From the NCBI GenBank assembly GCA_029246105.1, contig JAQWOA010000043.1:1-62158 (forward strand): 62,158 nt of DNA, given 5' to 3'. The DNA comes from Woeseiaceae bacterium (GTDB taxonomy: Bacteria > Pseudomonadota > Gammaproteobacteria > Steroidobacterales > Woeseiaceae). Under the pieces are notes generated by a model. It was not told where the DNA came from, ran no database searches, and saw only the letters and a list, made by a program, of their open reading frames with translations. Positions 1 to 8,269 of the stretch are shown here, in pieces; the stretch's first letter is position 1, and each line of letters opens with the position of its first letter. The position numbers were made by a program, and so were the translations under genes.

Positions 1-83
1 CTACATTAATGGGTGATCAGGTCGAACCACGTCGCGAGTTTATTGAAAAAAATGCATTATCGGTCGAAAATCTCGATATTTAG
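1..83 (+). CDS. gyrB: DNA gyrase subunit B, C-terminal end (partial)
   Basis: Only the last codons are present. The frame beginning at base 3 reads into LMGDQVEPRREFIEKNAL and ends NLDI before a TAG at 81-83. This matches the conserved GyrB C-terminus (LMG..VEPRR.FIE.NAL). GyrB is the ATPase subunit of DNA gyrase, which introduces negative supercoils into DNA. The gene lies upstream of the window. Together with the glyS/glyQ/gmhB/plsC block it places the window near the chromosomal origin, because dnaA-dnaN-recF-gyrB followed by these genes is the usual order in pseudomonads. Confidence 0.9.
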   Translation, partial: TLMGDQVEPRREFIEKNALSVENLDI

Positions 84-242
84 TAACAAGATAAGAGCAT
101 TTTTAAAGGATTTAATGAATTTTAGATCCATTATCGAGACATTTAGCGACAATTGATTTTTTTAGCTTTGCACTAATAATCCTTGCTTGGCGCTCTTAAC
201 ATGAAACTTTTGCAATAGGTATTAAGTTGTAAGGTGAAATAA

Positions 243-2288
243 TTGAATAAGATAATTATCAGTATCGCGACATTTTTTTTGTTCTCTGCGTGTGGTCAAA
301 AATCAATCGAGAAATCAATTGTAGAGGGGCCAAAGTTACTAGGATCTGGCATTTCCCTTGCTAATATGGATGACAAAGTTCGTCCCGGGGATGATTTTTT
401 CTCTTATGTGAATGGTGCTTGGATTTCTCGAACTGAAATACCGGTCGATAAGGGACGCTATGGCGCATTCGATGTGTTGCGGGATGAATCGCAGGAAGCA
501 GTTAAAGCGATTATTGAAGAATCTGCAGCAGGTAATTTTGCAAATGGAACTGATGAGCAGAAGGTTGGAGATCTTTATCGTTCCTATTTGGACATAGAAA
601 CGCGTGACGCTCTTGGCATGAGGCCTTTAATACCTGAGTTGGCTCGTATCGATGCAATTTTAAATAATAATGAACTTGCTGTGTATTTTGCCAGTGCCAT
701 TAAGCGAAATATGGATGTACCACTTGGTTTTGGTCAATTAGCAGATTTCAAAGATCCAACAAGATATTCAATTGGTTTATTCAGTGGTGGTTTAGGTTTG
801 CCAGATCGCGAATATTATCTTAAGGAAGATGAAATATCGGTTGAATTGCGACAAAAATATGTTGCACATATCGAAGCTATTTTTAATCTTGCTGGCTTAA
901 ATAATGCCGCAAGTGCTGCAAAGAAAATTATGGAACTTGAAACGCGCCTCGCTGAGCAAAACATGCCTAAAGAGGAAGCGCGTAATTGGACAAAAAATTA
1001 TAACGCTGTTTCTCTTAATGATTTACCGTCTTTAATGCCTAACTTTAATTGGGAGGGTTATTTATCAGAAGCCGGTCTTGAAAAGATAGGCAAGATGATT
1101 GTTTTTAGGACCGAATACGTAAAAGCGCTCGATGATATTCTTGTTAACACAGATCTTGAAACTTGGAAGATCTATTTAAAATGGCGTGCTGTTGATAGTG
1201 CTGCCACTCGACTGACGTCTTCTATTGATGCTCAAAACTTCGAGTTTTATGGTAAGGCGCTTTCTGGTACTGCAGCACAACGCCCGATGTGGCGGCGAGC
1301 TGTGAATACAGTTAATAGAACGCTAGGCGAGGTTGTAGGCAAGGTTTATGTGAAGCGACACTTCCCGCCAGAGGCAAAAGAGAGAATGCTTATTCTTGTC
1401 GGTAACTTAATTAGTGCCTATGAAAAAAGTATAAAAGAGCTTGATTGGATGTCTGATGAGACTAAGCTTGAGGCACTCGATAAGTTATCTAAATTTACGC
1501 CTAAGATTGGCTATCCTGATGATTGGCGAGATTATTCAGCCCTTGAGATTGATGCCGCTGATTATTACGGCAATATCGAGCGAGCAGTTGAGGTAGAGTA
1601 CAAGCGTCAGATGGATCGTCATGATGAGCCTGTTGATCGTACAGAATGGGGCATGACGCCGCAGACTGTTAATGCTTACTACAACCCACTACTAAACGAA
1701 ATTGTTTTTCCTGCTGCAATCTTGCAGCCGCCATTTTTTAATCTTGAGGCTGAAGAAGCTGTTAACTATGGTGGAATTGGTGCGGTTATTGGGCACGAAA
1801 TTGGTCATGGTTTCGATGATTCAGGTGCTAATTTTGATGGTGATGGCGTCATGCGTAATTGGTGGACTAAAGCAGATCTTACTGAATTTAAAAATCGTAC
1901 AGAAAAATTAGTTGAACAGTACAACGCTTTTAAGCCTTTCGATGATTTGAGTATTAACGGTGAATATACACTGGGTGAAAATATTGGTGATCTCAGTGGA
2001 ATTAGCATTAGTCTACTTGCATATAAAATGTCTCTCGACGGTATAGAGTCACCAGTTATCGATGGGTTTACTGGTGTGCAACGTGTGTTTTTAGGTTTTG
2101 GACAAGTTTGGAGTGGTAAGTATCGTGACAAGACTTTGCGATTGCAGATTGAAACTGATCCGCATGCACCATCTAAATATCGCGCTAATGGATCGGTCCG
2201 CAATGTTCCAGAATTCTATGAGGCATTTGATATACATGAAGATGATGCTTTGTATTTAGCCCCAAAAGATCGCGTTAAGATTTGGTGA
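243..2288 (+). CDS. M13 family zinc metallopeptidase, lipoprotein
   Basis: A 681-residue protein of the neprilysin/PepO (M13) family, which cleaves small peptides outside the cytoplasm. The start is TTG with AGGTG just upstream. The N-terminus is a lipoprotein signal with lipobox FSAC (Cys17), so the protein should be anchored in a membrane facing the periplasm. The zinc motif HEIGH is near residue 518. The third ligand motif, ENIGD (usually ENxAD), is near residue 578. The substrate-binding NAYYNP lies before the zinc site, and the chain ends in Trp as is usual for the family. Length fits M13 enzymes. It stands alone between gyrB and the glyQ operon, where pseudomonads have no such gene, so it is probably a lineage-specific insertion. 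Confidence 0.93.
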   Translation: MNKIIISIATFFLFSACGQKSIEKSIVEGPKLLGSGISLANMDDKVRPGDDFFSYVNGAWISRTEIPVDKGRYGAFDVLRDESQEAVKAIIEESAAGNFANGTDEQKVGDLYRSYLDIETRDALGMRPLIPELARIDAILNNNELAVYFASAIKRNMDVPLGFGQLADFKDPTRYSIGLFSGGLGLPDREYYLKEDEISVELRQKYVAHIEAIFNLAGLNNAASAAKKIMELETRLAEQNMPKEEARNWTKNYNAVSLNDLPSLMPNFNWEGYLSEAGLEKIGKMIVFRTEYVKALDDILVNTDLETWKIYLKWRAVDSAATRLTSSIDAQNFEFYGKALSGTAAQRPMWRRAVNTVNRTLGEVVGKVYVKRHFPPEAKERMLILVGNLISAYEKSIKELDWMSDETKLEALDKLSKFTPKIGYPDDWRDYSALEIDAADYYGNIERAVEVEYKRQMDRHDEPVDRTEWGMTPQTVNAYYNPLLNEIVFPAAILQPPFFNLEAEEAVNYGGIGAVIGHEIGHGFDDSGANFDGDGVMRNWWTKADLTEFKNRTEKLVEQYNAFKPFDDLSINGEYTLGENIGDLSGISISLLAYKMSLDGIESPVIDGFTGVQRVFLGFGQVWSGKYRDKTLRLQIETDPHAPSKYRANGSVRNVPEFYEAFDIHEDDALYLAPKDRVKIW

Positions 2289-2554
2289 GCCCATTAACAG
2301 ACAATGATGAGTGTATTGAAATCGCTAAAACTTAAGACTTAGATGGTGAAACTGCAGGTAAGGCAATTGCAGGGGTAGCGACAGCCGTAGCAGGTGCTGT
2401 TTTTGCTCCAGCCATACCCTTTATTGTTGCTGGCACCGTAGCTGGTGGCGGCATATGGGGATCTAAGATTTCCAAAAAGGAGGCTATTGCAAGGCAAGCA
2501 ATTCTTGAGTCGTGTTTGGAAAAAAGAGGATACGAGGTTTATTCAGCAAAATAA
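2285..2554 (+). pseudogene. Remnant of a small Gly/Ala-rich membrane-type protein
   Basis: One frame is open from a GTG at 2285 except for a single TAA at 2333-2335. After that stop it continues for 72 codons to a TAA at 2552-2554 with no ATG, GTG or TTG near its beginning. The downstream part has a Gly/Ala-rich hydrophobic stretch of glycine-zipper type (residues such as AGVATAVAGAVFAPAIPFIV) followed by a charged tail ending in YEVYSAK. I do not recognise the protein. A small gene broken by one nonsense change is the simplest reading. A readthrough product, or an intact gene using a rare start codon, cannot be excluded. It overlaps the end of the M13 gene by four bases and faces plsC. Confidence 0.45.
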
Positions 2555-2559
2555 GGATG

Positions 2560-3303
2560 TTAATGGGCATCCTTGGAAATGTCTTGATAGGCACTGCTTA
2601 TCTCATGCATCTTGGCTTCAATCCATTTCTGTACGATTAAATTTGTTTCTTCGGGCGATTGAGCACTTGCGTCAATCGGCGGTCCGATACAAAAGCGAAC
2701 TACGCCAGATCGTTTTGTGAGTTCGCGTCGTTGCCAAAAATCCGCAGCATTATGAGCAACTGGCACGATCGAAACGCCAGCTACTTTGGCTAGTGCAGCG
2801 CCGCTAATACCATATTTTCGAGTTTTACCTGGTGGCATTCGTGTGCCTTCAGGAAAAATAGTTACCCAAGTACCTTCTTTTAGTTTTTTTTGTCCTTGTT
2901 CAATCACTTGTTTTACGGCAAGTCTGCCAGCATTACGATCAATTGCGATGGGGCGAAGAACAAACTTAAGTGCCCAACCGATAAATGGTATCCATAAAAT
3001 TGTTCGTTTGAGGACCCATGTTGAGCGTGGAAAAAAAGGTATATGCCCATAAGTTTCAAAAGCGGAAGAGTGCTTGATCATGATGACGCTTGCGTTGTGA
3101 GGCAAGTTTTTCTGGCCTTCCACAACAACCTTGAGCCCGCAAAAAAAATCACCTGCCCACAATATTAGTCGGCAGTAATTATTTACTAGTCTCCAGAGAA
3201 AATCACGTGGTGCGTAGAAAAATAATAAGATTGTAAACCCGATAAGCAAGCTACTTACAAAGCCAAAAACAATAAAAAGAATTGACCGCAGGCTACGAAG
3301 CAA
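2560..3303 (-). CDS. plsC: 1-acyl-sn-glycerol-3-phosphate acyltransferase
   Basis: A 247-residue inner-membrane acyltransferase of the PlsC/LPLAT family, which transfers an acyl group to lysophosphatidate in phospholipid synthesis. The first ~40 residues form a membrane segment. The catalytic motif reads HSSAFE, an HX4E variant of the usual HX4D; I recall a similar variant in the gyrB-linked acyltransferases of pseudomonads. The acyl-acceptor motif FPEGTR is present near residue 150. It is last in the operon glyQ-glyS-gmhB-plsC and its start overlaps gmhB by 11 bases, which suggests translational coupling. Possible alternative: a specialised acyltransferase for lysophospholipid or ornithine-lipid synthesis. 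Confidence 0.87.
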   Translation of the reverse strand: MLRSLRSILFIVFGFVSSLLIGFTILLFFYAPRDFLWRLVNNYCRLILWAGDFFCGLKVVVEGQKNLPHNASVIMIKHSSAFETYGHIPFFPRSTWVLKRTILWIPFIGWALKFVLRPIAIDRNAGRLAVKQVIEQGQKKLKEGTWVTIFPEGTRMPPGKTRKYGISGAALAKVAGVSIVPVAHNAADFWQRRELTKRSGVVRFCIGPPIDASAQSPEETNLIVQKWIEAKMHEISSAYQDISKDAH

Positions 3304-3868
3304 GAGTTTGTTCTTTAACTATGGCAGCTGCAGCTGCAGCTAGATCGTCATAAATGTCGATAGCTAAAAGTTCTGGTGGGAGATTTTTTTCGGTATAGGA
3401 GCCGTTGCCTGTGCGAACTAGTATAGGTTTAGCACCTGCAGTAGAAGCAGCCTGTAAGTCTCGTAAAGAATCTCCCACCATGGGGACATTTTGAAGAGGC
3501 ACACCATAATCACTGCCAAGTTCAAGCAACATTCCAGATTTTGGTTTGCGGCATTCGCAACCATCATTCGGCCCATGCGGACACACAATGATTCGACCAA
3601 TATGTCCGCCAGCATTAACAACTAATTTGCAAAGCTTTTGATGTATTGCTTCCAATGCTTCGGCATCGAATAGTTTACGGGCGAGACCTGATTGATTGCT
3701 GGCGATGGTCACTATAAAACCAGCAGTTGATAATGATGCAATTGCAGCAATGCTTCCAGGAAGGGGTAACCATTCATCAGCAGATTTAACGAACTCGTCA
3801 GAGTCTTGATTGATGACACCATCACGATCAAGAATGACAAGTCTTGGTGCGCTCGAGCTATCTACCAT
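3293..3868 (-). CDS. gmhB: D-glycero-D-manno-heptose-1,7-bisphosphate 7-phosphatase
   Basis: A 191-residue HAD-superfamily phosphatase that removes the C7 phosphate from heptose bisphosphate on the way to ADP-heptose for the LPS core. The catalytic aspartates are in DRDGVIN near the N-terminus. SNQSG supplies motif II. The structural zinc site CPHGPNDGCECRKP is characteristic of GmhB, and VGDSLRDLQAA gives motif III/IV. Length is typical. It starts two bases after the end of glyS and overlaps plsC, so it belongs to the glyQ-glyS operon. HisB-type histidinol phosphatases share the fold, but the locus is the normal gmhB locus next to gyrB. Confidence 0.92.
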   Translation of the reverse strand: MVDSSSAPRLVILDRDGVINQDSDEFVKSADEWLPLPGSIAAIASLSTAGFIVTIASNQSGLARKLFDAEALEAIHQKLCKLVVNAGGHIGRIIVCPHGPNDGCECRKPKSGMLLELGSDYGVPLQNVPMVGDSLRDLQAASTAGAKPILVRTGNGSYTEKNLPPELLAIDIYDDLAAAAAAIVKEQTLAS

Positions 3869-3870
3869 GG

Positions 3871-5958
3871 TTAACCGAGTGACAGCCGTGAAATATCAGC
3901 GACATGCAAGAATAAAGCTCGAAGATCGCTAAGTAGTGCTAGACGATTGTTTCTGACAGCTTGATCTTCATCCATCACCATTACTTCATTAAAGAATTGA
4001 TCAATCGGATCACGCAAATCAGCCAGCTCGTTAAGTACCTCAGCATAGTTTTTTACAGCGAGCATTGGTGCGATTTTATTTTGTGCGTTTTCAAGGAAGT
4101 TGAAAAGTGCTAGTTCAACATCGCTGCTGAGGAGTTTTTTGTTGATTACCAGACCTTCTGGGAAATCGGCCTTTCTAAGGATATTGGCGATACGTTTGTT
4201 GGCAGACGCTAGACTTTCTGCTTGCTCTAATCGAGCAAAAGTTTGAACAGCCACAAGGCGCCTATCAAAGTCGATGAGAGATGTAGGCTGTTGAGCGATA
4301 ACTGCTTCAAAGGTTTCTGAAGTTAGGCTGGTGTCGCGATCAAGAAAATAACGACGTAGACGGTCGGTAATAAAAACATATAGCTCTTTTGTGAGCTTTT
4401 CATTATTGAGTTGACCTTCTGGTTGCACATTTACAGCTACTTGAATTAGTTCCTTAAGGTCGATATCGATGCCACCTTCAATAAGGAGCCGAACCACACC
4501 AAGTGCAGCGCGACGAAGTCCAAACGGATCTCGATTGCCGCTTGGCTTCTTGTTAGTTGAAAATATGCCTGCAAGTGTGTCTAGTTTGTCAGCAATGGCG
4601 AGTAGCTGGCCGTCTATGGTTTCTGGTAGATTATCTCCCGCAAAGCGCGGCAGATAGTGTTCGCGGATAGCTGTAGCAACCCCTTCTGTTTCTCCATCAA
4701 CTATGGCGTAGTAGTAACCCATTATTCCCTGAAGCGTTGGAAATTCTCCCACCATTCCAGTAAGTAAGTCACACTTGGCTAGCAAAGCGGCCCGGCTAAC
4801 ATTTGTATTATCATGTTTTAGAGTCTTAGCTAAAGACTTAGCGATAACGGCAACGCGTTGGCTTTTATCAAATAAGCTACCGAGGCCCTGCTGGTAAACA
4901 ATTTTATGTAGGCCTGCTTCGCGACTGGAAAGGGTGCTTTGTTTATCATTGGTCCAGAAGAATGTAGCGTCTGAGAGGCGTGGTCGGATTACACGTTCAT
5001 TGCCGTCTCTTACTTGCTCTGGGTTTTTGCTCGCAAGATTTGCAATGGTGATGAAGTTGGCCAATAAGTTTCCAGTCTGGTCCTCTATTGGAAAGTAACG
5101 TTGATGTGCAGTTAATGTTGAAATTATGGCTTCTCGGGGTAGTTCAAGAAAAGCTTTGTCAAAACTGCCTATTATGGGTACTGGCCATTCAACTAACGCC
5201 GCTACTTCGTCGTAAAGTGCGTCATCACTTATAACAACGCCGCCGGCCACTGTCGCCGCTTTGTTGACTCCATCTCGAATTATCTTAAGACGACGGTCAA
5301 AGTCGGCGATGACATAACCATCATGTTCGAGTGTATCAAGATATGTGTCTGACGAGTTGATCGTAATTGGACCGGATGAATGAAAGCGGTGCCCCCATGT
5401 CTGGTTGCCGGTTTCGATGCCCATGATAGAAGTCTCGATTGTCTGGTTACCATGCAGCATTACTATCCAGTGCAATGGTCGAACAAACTCCACCTCACTT
5501 GCGCCCCAGCGCATGCGGCGTGGTATTGGTAGTGCGCTCAGCGATTTTTCAATCAGGCTCGGTAAAAGGTCAATTAATTTCTTACCCTTTATAAGGCTTT
5601 CTGAAGTGAGCCATTCGCCTTTATTTGTTTTATTCCGTCCCAGCGCATCTAAGGTAGTGCCACATTTCTTGGCAAATGCTGTTGCCGCCGCCGTTGGCTT
5701 GCCAGCTTTATCAAAAGCTATACTTATGGGCGGACCCTTTTGCTCGCTTTTTTGGTCGTTTTGCTTTTCGGCTAGGTCGGCTATGAAAACTGTCAGACGC
5801 CTTGGGCTCGCGAAAGTTTTGATTTCACCATGCGACAAAAGAGCAGTATCAATGCCATCGGCCAGGTTTTTGCCAAAAGCTTCCATGAGTGATCTTAAGG
5901 CTTTCGGTGGAAGTTCTTCAGTGCCGATTTCAACAAGAAAATTTGCGGTCTTACTCAT
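3871..5958 (-). CDS. glyS: Glycine--tRNA ligase beta subunit
   Basis: The 695-residue beta subunit of the bacterial alpha2beta2 glycyl-tRNA synthetase, acting in the cytoplasm to charge tRNA-Gly. The N-terminus ([16 protein letters not shown]) is the conserved opening of GlyS. The body contains the HD-like region around [15 protein letters not shown] and the C-terminal DALR anticodon-binding domain with the motif VMVMDED. Length matches other gammaproteobacterial GlyS proteins. Its start overlaps the glyQ stop by four bases (ATGA arrangement), so the two subunits are translationally coupled. Confidence 0.97.
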   Translation of the reverse strand: MSKTANFLVEIGTEELPPKALRSLMEAFGKNLADGIDTALLSHGEIKTFASPRRLTVFIADLAEKQNDQKSEQKGPPISIAFDKAGKPTAAATAFAKKCGTTLDALGRNKTNKGEWLTSESLIKGKKLIDLLPSLIEKSLSALPIPRRMRWGASEVEFVRPLHWIVMLHGNQTIETSIMGIETGNQTWGHRFHSSGPITINSSDTYLDTLEHDGYVIADFDRRLKIIRDGVNKAATVAGGVVISDDALYDEVAALVEWPVPIIGSFDKAFLELPREAIISTLTAHQRYFPIEDQTGNLLANFITIANLASKNPEQVRDGNERVIRPRLSDATFFWTNDKQSTLSSREAGLHKIVYQQGLGSLFDKSQRVAVIAKSLAKTLKHDNTNVSRAALLAKCDLLTGMVGEFPTLQGIMGYYYAIVDGETEGVATAIREHYLPRFAGDNLPETIDGQLLAIADKLDTLAGIFSTNKKPSGNRDPFGLRRAALGVVRLLIEGGIDIDLKELIQVAVNVQPEGQLNNEKLTKELYVFITDRLRRYFLDRDTSLTSETFEAVIAQQPTSLIDFDRRLVAVQTFARLEQAESLASANKRIANILRKADFPEGLVINKKLLSSDVELALFNFLENAQNKIAPMLAVKNYAEVLNELADLRDPIDQFFNEVMVMDEDQAVRNNRLALLSDLRALFLHVADISRLSLG

Positions 5959-6884
5959 TTTAAAGATTTATCTTTTGCTACAGAATTAACCATAGGGAAA
6001 CCGATTATTTCACGACTGGTGAAGTAGGCCTTACAGATTGCATTTGATAGTTTTCGAACTCGCAAAATAAATCGTTGTCGCTCGGTTACGGAAATAGCTT
6101 GACGAGCATCCAATAAATTAAAGGTATGTGACGCAGCCAGCATTTGTTCATATGCCGGTAACGCTAGGCTTAGGTTAATTAACCGCTCAGCCTCATGTTC
6201 GGCATGGTCGAATGCATTAAATAGAGAATCGATGTCAGCTTGTTCGAAGTTGTATTTTGATTGCTCGACCTCGTTTTGGTGGTAAACGTCACGATAGGTA
6301 ATGCGGCCAAGAGGGCCGTCCGTCCAGACTAGATCAAAAATACTTTCGACATTCTGTAAATACATTGCCAATCGTTCCAGCCCATAGGTAATTTCGCCAG
6401 TAACCGGTTGGCATTCAAGACCACCAACTTGCTGAAAATAAGTGAATTGTGTGATTTCCATACCGTTTAGCCAAACCTCCCATCCGAGGCCCCAAGCACC
6501 AAGCGTCGGCGATTCCCAATTATCTTCGACAAACCGGATATCATGGATTTTAGGGTCAAGCCCAATGGAACGCAGTGAGTCTAGATATAGTTCTTGTATG
6601 TTATCTGGAGACGGTTTTAGAACTACTTGATATTGATAATAGTGCTGTAGCCGAAATGGGTTATCACCGTAACGGCCATCTGTCGGTCGTCGACTTGGCT
6701 GTACATAGGCTGCGCTCCATGGTTCTGGCCCTACGGCGCGCAAGAAAGTCGCTGGGTGAAAAGTACCCGCACCCATAGGCATATCGTAAGGCTGCATGAT
6801 TGCACAGCCGCGGTCAGCCCAGTATTCCTGTAAACGAAGAATCAGGTCCTGAAAGTTTTGCGGTACGGATGTAGAGTTATTCAT
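5955..6884 (-). CDS. glyQ: Glycine--tRNA ligase alpha subunit
   Basis: The 309-residue alpha subunit, carrying the class II aminoacylation site of glycyl-tRNA synthetase. Conserved stretches are [12 protein letters not shown] at the start, [14 protein letters not shown], the [13 protein letters not shown] segment and the [19 protein letters not shown] block. It is the first gene of the minus-strand operon glyQ-glyS-gmhB-plsC. The ATG is preceded only by a weak purine-rich sequence (ACAAAGA). Its promoter must lie in the 300-base gap shared with the divergent glnII gene. I saw no clear -35/-10 pair for it there. Confidence 0.97.
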   Translation of the reverse strand: MNNSTSVPQNFQDLILRLQEYWADRGCAIMQPYDMPMGAGTFHPATFLRAVGPEPWSAAYVQPSRRPTDGRYGDNPFRLQHYYQYQVVLKPSPDNIQELYLDSLRSIGLDPKIHDIRFVEDNWESPTLGAWGLGWEVWLNGMEITQFTYFQQVGGLECQPVTGEITYGLERLAMYLQNVESIFDLVWTDGPLGRITYRDVYHQNEVEQSKYNFEQADIDSLFNAFDHAEHEAERLINLSLALPAYEQMLAASHTFNLLDARQAISVTERQRFILRVRKLSNAICKAYFTSREIIGFPMVNSVAKDKSLK

Positions 6885-7014
6885 TATTCTTTGTCACGGA
6901 CTTGCCAAAGCCCCGAAGTATAACGGCTTCAGTGGCAAACGGGGTGATTTATCTGATAGAACTAAAAGCACACCTTCTAAGCCGCTCCCTAAAAGAGTGC
7001 ATTCATTTAACTTT

Positions 7015-7031
7015 TGCACTAATATGGTGCT
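7015..7031 (+). promoter_or_regulatory. NtrC-type binding site 1 upstream of glnII
   Basis: The sequence TGCACTAATATGGTGCT is a near-perfect inverted repeat. It agrees with the NtrC consensus TGCACCA-N3-TGGTGCA at 12 of 14 arm positions. Its centre (7023) lies about 129 bases upstream of the start predicted from the sigma-54 promoter at 7126-7141, a normal enhancer distance. Its cognate regulator, NtrC, is encoded 2.5 kb downstream. Confidence 0.8.
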
Positions 7032-7046
7032 TTATTAATGACGTTA

Positions 7047-7063
7047 TGCACTATAAAGGTGCA
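7047..7063 (+). promoter_or_regulatory. NtrC-type binding site 2 upstream of glnII
   Basis: TGCACTATAAAGGTGCA is a second copy of the NtrC palindrome. Its centre at 7055 is 32 bases from that of site 1, about three helical turns, so two dimers would bind the same face of the DNA. A pair of strong sites about 32 bp apart is the arrangement I recall for the enteric glnA enhancer. The rest of the 6885-7184 gap holds the sigma-54 promoter and no gene. Confidence 0.8.
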
Positions 7064-7125
7064 AATTATTATTTGGTCATGATGAGAAGTTATTGAATAA
7101 CAACGGTTTATAAACAAGTCTGTTT

Positions 7126-7141
7126 TGGCATAATTCCTGCA
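7126..7141 (+). promoter_or_regulatory. Sigma-54 (-24/-12) promoter of glnII
   Basis: TGGCATAATTCCTGCA has the invariant GG and GC elements separated by exactly ten bases, as in the consensus TGGCAC-N5-TTGCA. Transcription should start near 7152, about 33 bases before the glnII ATG. Two NtrC-type palindromes lie upstream at enhancer distance, and NtrC is the obvious activator. Confidence 0.82.
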
Positions 7142-7184
7142 ACTACTTATTGTCATAATAAATTGAGTAGGAGCAAAGTAGCTC

Positions 7185-8195
7185 ATGAAAAGTAAATTGG
7201 AATATATTTGGCTCGATGGCTATTTGCCAACACAGAGCTTACGAAGTAAAACACAAATAGCATCAGATTTTGGTGGAACTTTAGAAGAGTGTCCCATGTG
7301 GTCATTCGACGGAAGCTCTACTCAGCAAGCTGATGGAAGTGCTTCGGATTGCCTTCTAAAACCAGTAGCTATTTATCCTGATCCTATGCGGCTTAATGCT
7401 TATTTGGTGATGACTGAAGTTTTAAATGCTGATGGAACACCTCATGTGTCAAATGGCAGGTCCACTATAGATGATGACGATGAAGATTTTTGGTTCGGAT
7501 TCGAACAGGAATATTTCCTTTGGGATACTTTATTAGATCTTCCGCCAGGGTTTCCAGAAAAAGGGTTCCCAAGACCTCAAGGACCATATTATTGTTCAGT
7601 TGGTGCTAACAACGCTTTCGGAAGAGATTGTGTCGAAGAACATTTTGATGCATGCCTAGAGGCAGGTATAAACGTTGAAGGTATTAATGCAGAAGTGGCT
7701 GCTGGGCAGTGGGAATTTCAGGTATTTGCAAAAGGCGCTAAGCGTGCTGGAGATGAAACCTGGATAGCTCGGTATATTCTTGAGCGGACAGCAGAAAAAT
7801 ATGGATATGCCATAAATTGGCATCCTAAGCCACTTGGACAAACAGATTGGAATGGATCAGGAATGCATGCAAATTTTTCTAACACTGTAATGCGAGAATC
7901 TGGAGATGAAAAAGTTTTCCATAAAATTTGCAAAGAGTTTGGGAAAAATATTGAAAGGCATATAAGTGTTTATGGTGCAGATAATGATCATCGTCTAACT
8001 GGTTTACATGAGACTCAGTCAATCAACGAATTCAGTTACGGTGTATCTGATCGGGGTGCATCAATTCGGATTCCTGTAGGAACTGTTGATGACGGTTGGA
8101 AGGGACGTTTAGAGGATCGAAGACCAGCATCAAATGCAGATCCTTATAAGGTTGCTGCTGCAGTTGTCAAAACTACTAAGGAGTCTGGGGTATAG
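7185..8195 (+). CDS. glnII: Glutamine synthetase, type II (eukaryote-like)
   Basis: A 336-residue enzyme making glutamine from glutamate, ammonia and ATP. It is far shorter than bacterial GSI (about 470 residues) and carries GSII features: LEYIWLDG and the CPMWSFDGSSTQQA segment of the beta-grasp domain, then FGFEQEYFL, GINAEVAAGQWEFQV, TDWNGSGMHANFS and the C-terminal SDRGASIRIP. The GSI adenylylation-site loop is absent, so control by GlnE is unlikely and transcriptional control by NtrC is expected. An AGGAG lies 11 bases before the ATG. A partial terminator follows and ntrB-ntrC lie directly downstream, so this gene holds the position normally taken by glnA in a glnA-ntrB-ntrC operon. GSII is known in rhizobia, Streptomyces and some marine bacteria. 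Confidence 0.94.
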   Translation: MKSKLEYIWLDGYLPTQSLRSKTQIASDFGGTLEECPMWSFDGSSTQQADGSASDCLLKPVAIYPDPMRLNAYLVMTEVLNADGTPHVSNGRSTIDDDDEDFWFGFEQEYFLWDTLLDLPPGFPEKGFPRPQGPYYCSVGANNAFGRDCVEEHFDACLEAGINVEGINAEVAAGQWEFQVFAKGAKRAGDETWIARYILERTAEKYGYAINWHPKPLGQTDWNGSGMHANFSNTVMRESGDEKVFHKICKEFGKNIERHISVYGADNDHRLTGLHETQSINEFSYGVSDRGASIRIPVGTVDDGWKGRLEDRRPASNADPYKVAAAVVKTTKESGV

Positions 8196-8218
8196 CATTA
8201 GTGTAATTAAAGTGTTGA

Positions 8219-8246
8219 CCGGGCGGCATTTTGCCGCCTGGTTTTT
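8219..8246 (+). terminator. Hairpin with T-tract between glnII and ntrB
   Basis: CCGGGCGGCA and TGCCGCCTGG form a ten-pair stem with one G-U pair and a TTT loop, followed by five T. This is a credible intrinsic terminator or attenuator 23 bases after the glnII stop. It would let glnII be expressed at a higher level than the regulators ntrB and ntrC, which begin 24 bases beyond it. Confidence 0.7.
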
Positions 8247-8269
8247 ACCCAAAGGACGGCGATACTACT

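Noticed and set aside
2445-2720. 91-codon plus-strand frame
   Set aside because: It runs in a different frame across the broken small gene and into the 3' end of plsC on the other strand; no family features.
6902-7096. 64-codon frame between glyQ and glnII
   Set aside because: It covers the two NtrC palindromes, has no ribosome site and an unstructured composition; regulatory DNA explains the region better.
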